Assembly: GCA_045588795.1 (NCBI GenBank)
Contig: JAZNEY010000102.1
Span: 1-11,532 of the forward strand
Source of the DNA: UMGS1908 sp045588795
GTDB taxonomy: Bacteria; Bacillota; Clostridia; Christensenellales; UBA1242
Direction of reading: 5' to 3'
Length of the DNA stretch: 11,532 nt
Below are positions 7,375-11,532 of this stretch, piece after piece (the stretch's first letter is position 1; the number at the start of each line of letters is the position of its first letter). The notes under the pieces are model-generated. The model searched no databases. It was not told where the DNA came from and saw nothing but the letters and a program-made list of their open reading frames with translations. A program made the position numbers and the translations under genes.

Positions 7375-7395
7375 AAATACGAAAAGCATAACCTA
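7362..7395. repeat. Inverted repeat flanking the uppP -10 box and start site
   Basis: TAGGTTAT (7362-7369) and ATAACCTA (7388-7395) are perfect 8-bp arms separated by 18 nt. The left arm touches the -10 box and the right arm lies just after the expected start of transcription, a layout typical of a repressor operator. Only the right arm would be in the RNA, so an RNA hairpin is unlikely if the promoter call is right. Confidence 0.45.
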
Positions 7396-7414
7396 ATACC
7401 AAGGATTTATAGTT

Positions 7415-8188
7415 ATGAGTGAAATTTTAAAGATGATAATCCTTGGCATAGTACAAGGACTAACTGAGTTTTTGCCTGTTTCTTCAAGCGGGCATTTAAT
7501 GCTTTTACAAGACATTTTTGGAATAACTGAAAATGTTTTATTCAACACAATAGTTTTACACTTTGGAACACTTCTTGCTGTTGTTTTGTATTATTTCAAG
7601 GATTTAACATCTCTTTTAAAAAAGGAAAATCACAAAACAATATGGCTGTTAATTATCGCCACTATCCCAGCCTGCATTATAGGACTTATAGCCGGTGATG
7701 TTATTGAAAAAATAAGCACAATTAAACTTTTGGCATTTACATTTTTATTCACTGCAATAATTTTATTTTTTGCTACACTTCACAAAAACAAGGTTTCAAA
7801 TTGGCTAAATATTGGCGTAAAAACTGCAACAGTTATGGGACTTTGCCAATGTGTTGCACTTCTGCCGGGCATCAGCAGGAGTGGGTCAACAATTGCGGGT
7901 GGAGTTTTTACAAATTCACCTGCAAAAGATGTAACTAAATTTAGTTTTTTTATGAGTATTCCAATAATACTTGGCTCACTAGTTTTAGAAATTTTCAAAG
8001 TAGATTTTGCGGGCATAAACCTACTTGCAATACTCGCCGGACTCATCTCTTCATTTATATCTGGAATATTTGCAATTAAGGTGATGACAAAACTTGCTGA
8101 AAGGTGCAATTTTAAAGGCTTTGGAATATATTTGCTAGTAATATCGTTGTTATGTTTTACAAATGAATTTTTGGTGGTTTTATGGTAA
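7415..8188 (+). CDS. uppP: Undecaprenyl-diphosphatase UppP (BacA family)
   Basis: 257 residues, the normal length, and hydrophobic throughout with several membrane segments. The two family signatures are intact: GLTEFLPVSSSGHL (15-28) and PGISRSGST (151-159), which carry the Glu, Ser and Arg residues of the active site. The enzyme dephosphorylates undecaprenyl diphosphate to undecaprenyl phosphate on the outer membrane-face side, returning the lipid carrier for peptidoglycan and surface glycan synthesis. In many bacteria it also gives bacitracin tolerance. The ATG at 7415 has AAGGA 9 nt upstream and a clear promoter. The stop overlaps the start of the next gene by 7 nt, so the phosphatase is probably co-translated with a polymerase/ligase-like protein. 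Such proteins release the undecaprenyl diphosphate that UppP recycles. Confidence 0.96.
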   Translation: MSEILKMIILGIVQGLTEFLPVSSSGHLMLLQDIFGITENVLFNTIVLHFGTLLAVVLYYFKDLTSLLKKENHKTIWLLIIATIPACIIGLIAGDVIEKISTIKLLAFTFLFTAIILFFATLHKNKVSNWLNIGVKTATVMGLCQCVALLPGISRSGSTIAGGVFTNSPAKDVTKFSFFMSIPIILGSLVLEIFKVDFAGINLLAILAGLISSFISGIFAIKVMTKLAERCNFKGFGIYLLVISLLCFTNEFLVVLW

Positions 8189-9588
8189 AATTTGATTTGA
8201 CAAAAAATTTAAAAAGTTGCAAAAATGGCTGTTGGAGTCCTGCTTTTGTATGTTATATTTTAAGTTTATTACCTGTCATTGTTGCATTTTTATATACCAT
8301 TTTTAGCATTTTTAACTCGGTAAATTTTAATTTTCTATACCAACATTTGCAATTCGCTTATTGGCTTATTGTTTTCCCTATTTTGTTCATCTTGATAGAC
8401 ATTACAAGAGTAATTAAAGGAAAATATAAAATGAAGTTCACATTAAAAGACTTCATCAATACTTATCCCGAGACAATAATTTTGCTTTTTGCGTTGATAT
8501 GGATAATTGTAGGCTCAATTTGTAGACTTCTGTCTGACATAGCACCCACTGGGTTTGAGGCAAAAGCATTAAATGTGTTCAATATTTATCAAGGTATCCC
8601 ATTTTTTCTGTTTTATGGAATGTGTTTTCTATTCTCGTTTTTGTTAAAATCACGAAAAATTGCAAAAAATATATTAATATCGACTATCATCTGTTCTTCT
8701 ATTTTAATTGTTTTTTCACTTGTTGACCCAACAGGAAAAATTGGTTTTCAGTCAATTGGAAACACAAATTGGTGCAGTGTATTTTTTAACAGCAATTACT
8801 ACGGATATTATTTATCACTAACAACAATTATTTGTACAGGGCTATTTGTTGTCGAAGAAAATAAACTTTTCAAATGGCTGTTTTTTTCGGCAATCATACC
8901 CCATCTGCTTGTGTGCTTTTTAAACAATTCACTGGGCTGTATGCTGGCTATATTCATTGTTTTAATATTAATTCCAATAATTGTGAATATTAAAAACAAA
9001 ATATTTGACTGGAAAACACTACTTCCAATTTTTGTGTTTGTTTCATTATCGCAGTTAACAGTAGCGTTTAGCAAAGCATATTACAGCAACTATGAAAACT
9101 TTTTCTCGCAATTATACAATATGTTTTGTGAAATAGTAAACTTTATAAAAGACCCCTCATCTCCGCAAAATCAAACTTTTGGCACAGGAAGAGTCGGGCT
9201 TTGGATTGAGTCGTTAAAAGAAATTGGTAAATCGCCAATTTTTGGTAATGGTAAAACAAATCATCTGCCTCACAGCGAATATTTACAAATTGCTGAAATA
9301 TGGGGGCTTCCTTGCTTGACTTTAACACTTGTAGCCATTATAATGATTTTTATAAAAACATTTAAACATTTAAGAAACCTTGACAGAATCACAATTGTTT
9401 TAATGTTTGCTGTTTTGTCATACTTAATATCTGCTATGTTCGGTAATATTATGCCACACATAACTCCGCTATTTGCAATGCTTTTAGGGCTATTGGTAAG
9501 GTGGTGCAATGTTGACATTAAGAAAGCAAAACTACAAAAAGAAATACAAACAGAGGGTGTAATTATAACGGATAAAGATGTACTATAA
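8182..9588 (+). CDS. O-antigen ligase/polymerase-like membrane protein, paralog 1
   Basis: 468 residues with about ten or more membrane segments. Wzy/WaaL family marks are present: FNSNYYGYYLSL (202-213), LNNSLGCMLA (247-256), GTGRVGLWIESL (334-345, R337) and PHSEYLQIAEIWG (363-375). The last fits the H-X10-G ligase/polymerase pattern, with H364 in an outward loop. Proteins of this superfamily transfer undecaprenyl-PP-linked glycan onto another glycan (polymerase) or onto another acceptor (ligase). Sequence alone does not decide which. The start ATG at 8182 lies inside the end of uppP, with a weak GGTGG SD (8173-8177), so translation probably depends on uppP. The next gene is clearly a paralog with the same layout and conserved blocks. 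The polar tail (about 440-468) should be cytoplasmic. Confidence 0.85.
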   Translation: MVKFDLTKNLKSCKNGCWSPAFVCYILSLLPVIVAFLYTIFSIFNSVNFNFLYQHLQFAYWLIVFPILFILIDITRVIKGKYKMKFTLKDFINTYPETIILLFALIWIIVGSICRLLSDIAPTGFEAKALNVFNIYQGIPFFLFYGMCFLFSFLLKSRKIAKNILISTIICSSILIVFSLVDPTGKIGFQSIGNTNWCSVFFNSNYYGYYLSLTTIICTGLFVVEENKLFKWLFFSAIIPHLLVCFLNNSLGCMLAIFIVLILIPIIVNIKNKIFDWKTLLPIFVFVSLSQLTVAFSKAYYSNYENFFSQLYNMFCEIVNFIKDPSSPQNQTFGTGRVGLWIESLKEIGKSPIFGNGKTNHLPHSEYLQIAEIWGLPCLTLTLVAIIMIFIKTFKHLRNLDRITIVLMFAVLSYLISAMFGNIMPHITPLFAMLLGLLVRWCNVDIKKAKLQKEIQTEGVIITDKDVL

Positions 9589-9612
9589 CGCACTATCCTC
9601 TTCAAGGGAAAT

Positions 9613-11067
9613 ATGAGAAATAAACTAAGAGAACAATATAAAAATGCAAAAAACATTGATTTTCTGTACGACCTGAAAAAATATCAAGGTCTTAAAACTT
9701 CGGTTATCATACCCTACTTTATTATGCTGTCCCCAATAATACTGGCATTTGTATCAATAATTCTGTGGTGGTCATTTGAATTTGATAATTCATTTTTTGG
9801 GTGGCTTTTTACATTCCCTATTTGGCTAATATTTGTTTCCATATCAATCTATATAATTGTTGATGTTAGAAGAATTGTAATTGGATTTATGGACAAAAAA
9901 ATTGATATAAGTCCCAAAAACACACTAAAAGGAATAAAACAATATCCCGAAGTATTATTTTTATTTCTAATGGCCGTCTGGATATTAATTGCAACATTTG
10001 CAAATCCTGATGCCGGCAAGGTTTTTAGCATTGTAAGACCTAACAATTTCTTGCAAGAGGGTACAATGTACTATCTTGGATATTTCTTAGCCTTTATATT
10101 CGCATTCTACTTGAAAGATCAAAGTATTTATAAAAGAATTCTCATTGCATTTTTAATTTCATCTATTTTTGGAGCTATAACCACATTTATTGACCCTGCC
10201 GGACAATTTTTCCTTGCTTCACATAACAACACTTGTTGGGCTTTTACAATGATGAACTCTAACCACTATGGATATTTCTTAACCCTTGCAATTGGTGCAA
10301 GTGCAACGCTATATCTCACCGAAAAACAAAATGGAATGAAAATATTTGCCGGCCTCACATTCTTGCTTAACACAATTGTATTGTTCTTTAATGACACATT
10401 AGGCTGTTTACTTGCTGTTCTCATAACGCTTATTTTAGTGCCAGTTATATTTGCAATTAAAAACAAGAAATTTGACTGGCAGACAATACTTCCTCTTGGA
10501 ATATTTGTTTCGTTGTCATTTATTATTACCCCACTTGCAAAATTTTTTCCAACATCAACATATAAATCACTCGCAGGTCAAATTGCCGGACTGATAAAGG
10601 AAATATTTAGCATTGCTGAGGCCCCACTTTCAGAAGAAGCTTCTCACGCTGGAACTGACAGGTGGAGTTTGTGGCTTAAAGCATTTGCTGGAATAAAAGA
10701 AAATTTGCTTTTTGGTACTGGTGATGTAGTGTTTAAACCGCATAATGAATATTTGCAACACGCCTACAATTTTGGTGTTTTAGCACTAGTATTCTACCTT
10801 GCCTCACTTGTCATAATACTGGTTAAAACGCTGAAAAATCTTAGATTCTTGTCAGACATAACACTGGTTTTCGAGAGCGCTGTTATAACATATTTAATAA
10901 GTGCGATATTTGGTAATACTATGCCACACACATTCCCTTACTTCCTTGTTATTTTTGCATTTGCAATAAGACTTTTGAATTTTGACATAATCAAAAGAAA
11001 AACAGCTGACAAAGATAACACAAACATAACCAATATTCAAGTTAAAATTAATAAAAGCGAAAGATAG
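9613..11067 (+). CDS. O-antigen ligase/polymerase-like membrane protein, paralog 2
   Basis: 484 residues with a polar N-terminus of about 28 residues, then about ten or more membrane segments. It shares with its upstream neighbour, block by block, YPE near 111, MNSNHYGYFL (214-223), NDTLGCLLA (260-268), IKNKKFDWQTILP (282-294), TDRWSLWLKAF (348-358, R350), PHNEYLQHA (376-384, H377) and the SAIFGNTMPH stretch (430-439). These include the Arg and His positions expected of Wzy/WaaL enzymes. The pair looks like a diverged tandem duplication, since DNA identity is no longer obvious. It lies 24 nt after paralog 1; the start at 9613 has AAGGGA only 3 nt away, a short spacing. It is the last gene of the unit, with a terminator beginning at the stop codon. 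Whether the pair makes one glycan or serves two acceptors is unknown. Confidence 0.85.
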   Translation: MRNKLREQYKNAKNIDFLYDLKKYQGLKTSVIIPYFIMLSPIILAFVSIILWWSFEFDNSFFGWLFTFPIWLIFVSISIYIIVDVRRIVIGFMDKKIDISPKNTLKGIKQYPEVLFLFLMAVWILIATFANPDAGKVFSIVRPNNFLQEGTMYYLGYFLAFIFAFYLKDQSIYKRILIAFLISSIFGAITTFIDPAGQFFLASHNNTCWAFTMMNSNHYGYFLTLAIGASATLYLTEKQNGMKIFAGLTFLLNTIVLFFNDTLGCLLAVLITLILVPVIFAIKNKKFDWQTILPLGIFVSLSFIITPLAKFFPTSTYKSLAGQIAGLIKEIFSIAEAPLSEEASHAGTDRWSLWLKAFAGIKENLLFGTGDVVFKPHNEYLQHAYNFGVLALVFYLASLVIILVKTLKNLRFLSDITLVFESAVITYLISAIFGNTMPHTFPYFLVIFAFAIRLLNFDIIKRKTADKDNTNITNIQVKINKSER

Positions 11068-11138
11068 AAAAGTTGGTCTTTGATTTACTCCCCTCCTACT
11101 ATTTGGAGGCTGTAAAACCCAAAGACCAACTTTTTTAA
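11068..11138 (+). terminator. Strong Rho-independent terminator with nested hairpin
   Basis: Directly after the TAG of paralog 2, a perfect 15-bp stem (11068-11082 with 11120-11134, AAAAGTTGGTCTTTG and its complement) is followed by T residues. The 37-nt interior can fold again through TTTAC/GTAAA (11084-11088 with 11112-11116) and CCTCC/GGAGG (11092-11096 with 11105-11109), capped by an 8-nt loop. The A run on the left side means it can also stop minus-strand transcripts. Confidence 0.85.
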
Positions 11139-11216
11139 TGTGAAAACTTATCAGCTTTAAAATGTAAATTTTAAAATAAAATCTCAAATTGTTTTTCCTA
11201 TATTTTATGAAATAGA

Positions 11217-11248
11217 AAACCCCCTCACTGCAATCAGCAAGGGGGTTT
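11217..11248. terminator. Second terminator-like hairpin, probably serving the right-hand minus-strand gene
   Basis: AAACCCCCT (11217-11225) pairs with AGGGGGTTT (11240-11248) in a 9-bp GC-rich stem. Inside it CTG/CAG (11228-11230 with 11235-11237) closes a CAAT loop. T-rich stretches flank it on both strands (TTTCTTTT on plus, TTTTCTATT on minus). It lies about 70 nt past the stop of the minus-strand gene, and the plus-strand unit already has its own terminator, so its main job is probably for the minus strand. The rest of 11139-11318 holds no gene that I can see. Confidence 0.7.
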
Positions 11249-11318
11249 CTTTTAGATTTTCGACCTTTTTAAGCGAGAGGCTTTTGGGTTTAATTATGCC
11301 ATAAAGCATTCACTTATT

Positions 11319-11532
11319 TTAGGTGCTTATTGTACTAACTCTTGTCAAGTTTAAATGAGCTTTCGCAAGGTACTCCTCGTTAAGAGAAATAACAAATCGC
11401 TTATCTGAATCTGTCGCTGACCACTCCAATTTTTTGTTCTTAATTATTGCTTCACCAGCATTTTCAAGAAGCAAAGTCTTGTTTTGGATTGAGTTGATAT
11501 CAGCACCTTGGGCAATCAAATCAATTAAATCA
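11319..11532 (-). CDS. Unrecognised protein, C-terminal end only (runs off the right edge)
   Basis: The frame is open from the window edge to TAA at 11319-11321, giving about 70 C-terminal residues that begin DLIDLIAQGADINSIQNK and end RVSTIST. A TTG at 11519 could be read as a start, but it has no convincing SD and the frame continues upstream with sensible codons, so this is more likely the end of a longer gene. The LIAQGADINS stretch faintly resembles an ankyrin repeat turn, but one partial match is not enough for a call. The rest is polar and soluble-looking. It is convergent with the uppP unit and probably unrelated to it. A terminator-like hairpin follows at 11217-11248. Confidence 0.5.
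   Translation of the reverse strand, partial: DLIDLIAQGADINSIQNKTLLLENAGEAIIKNKKLEWSATDSDKRFVISLNEEYLAKAHLNLTRVSTIST

Noticed and set aside
7616..7624. A AAA AAG slippery heptamer in frame inside uppP
   Set aside because: It encodes Lys-Lys in a variable loop of an otherwise normal, full-length UppP. No stimulating hairpin or meaningful shifted product is apparent; expected by chance in AT-rich coding DNA.
11068..11134. Nested palindrome as a MITE with terminal inverted repeats
   Set aside because: No flanking target duplication is visible and the adjacent T tract plus position at the stop codon fit a terminator; only extra genomic copies would reopen this.
10894..11187. Minus-strand ORF spanning the terminator (97 codons)
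   Set aside because: It runs antisense through the conserved end of paralog 2 and through the terminator hairpin, with no SD or recognisable protein.
1..11532. tRNA or rRNA genes, CRISPR arrays, insertion sequences, riboswitches
   Set aside because: I looked for regularly spaced repeats, transposase motifs and structured RNA leaders and saw none. The gaps between genes are short apart from 7261-7414 and 11068-11318, which are described as features.

Overview
The window comes from a low-GC, AT-rich bacterium. Coding density, Shine-Dalgarno (SD) sites of the AAGGAG type and protein style point to a Firmicutes/Clostridia-like lineage. That placement is an inference; no rRNA or other taxonomic marker is present. 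The whole window is a cell-surface polysaccharide locus split into two divergent transcription units around a promoter region at about 7261-7414.

Left unit (minus strand, read from 7260 down past position 1). It encodes, in order: (1) a fusion of an O-antigen polymerase/ligase-like membrane domain with a phosphoglycosyl transferase that starts glycan assembly on undecaprenyl phosphate (5029-7260); (2) an AmsE-like GT2 glycosyltransferase (4164-5012); (3) a second fusion, an O-antigen polymerase/ligase-like membrane domain followed by a GT2 glycosyltransferase (1646-4174); (4) a GT4 glycosyltransferase (403-1605); (5) the N-terminal third of a CapE/FnlA-type UDP-GlcNAc 4,6-dehydratase/5-epimerase (1-349), which implies an L-FucNAc-type sugar made by genes beyond the left edge. 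Gaps of 4-53 nt and an 11-nt overlap indicate one operon.

Right unit (plus strand, 7415-11067). It encodes UppP (undecaprenyl-diphosphatase, lipid carrier recycling) and two tandem paralogous O-antigen ligase/polymerase-like membrane proteins. It ends in a strong nested-hairpin terminator (11068-11138). A second terminator-like hairpin (11217-11248) and the C-terminal end of an unrecognised minus-strand gene (11319-11532) follow.

Taken together, the genes cover priming of the lipid carrier, sugar addition, nucleotide-sugar synthesis, polymerisation/ligation and carrier recycling. No flippase (Wzx), chain-length regulator or LCP ligase is in the window. The unusual features are four Wzy/WaaL-like modules in 11.5 kb, two of them fused in frame to a transferase. 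At the polymerase-phosphoglycosyl transferase junction a 7-A tract sits between a strong SD and an in-frame ATG. Removing one A would create an ATGA stop/start overlap, so one base separates one fused protein from two coupled proteins.
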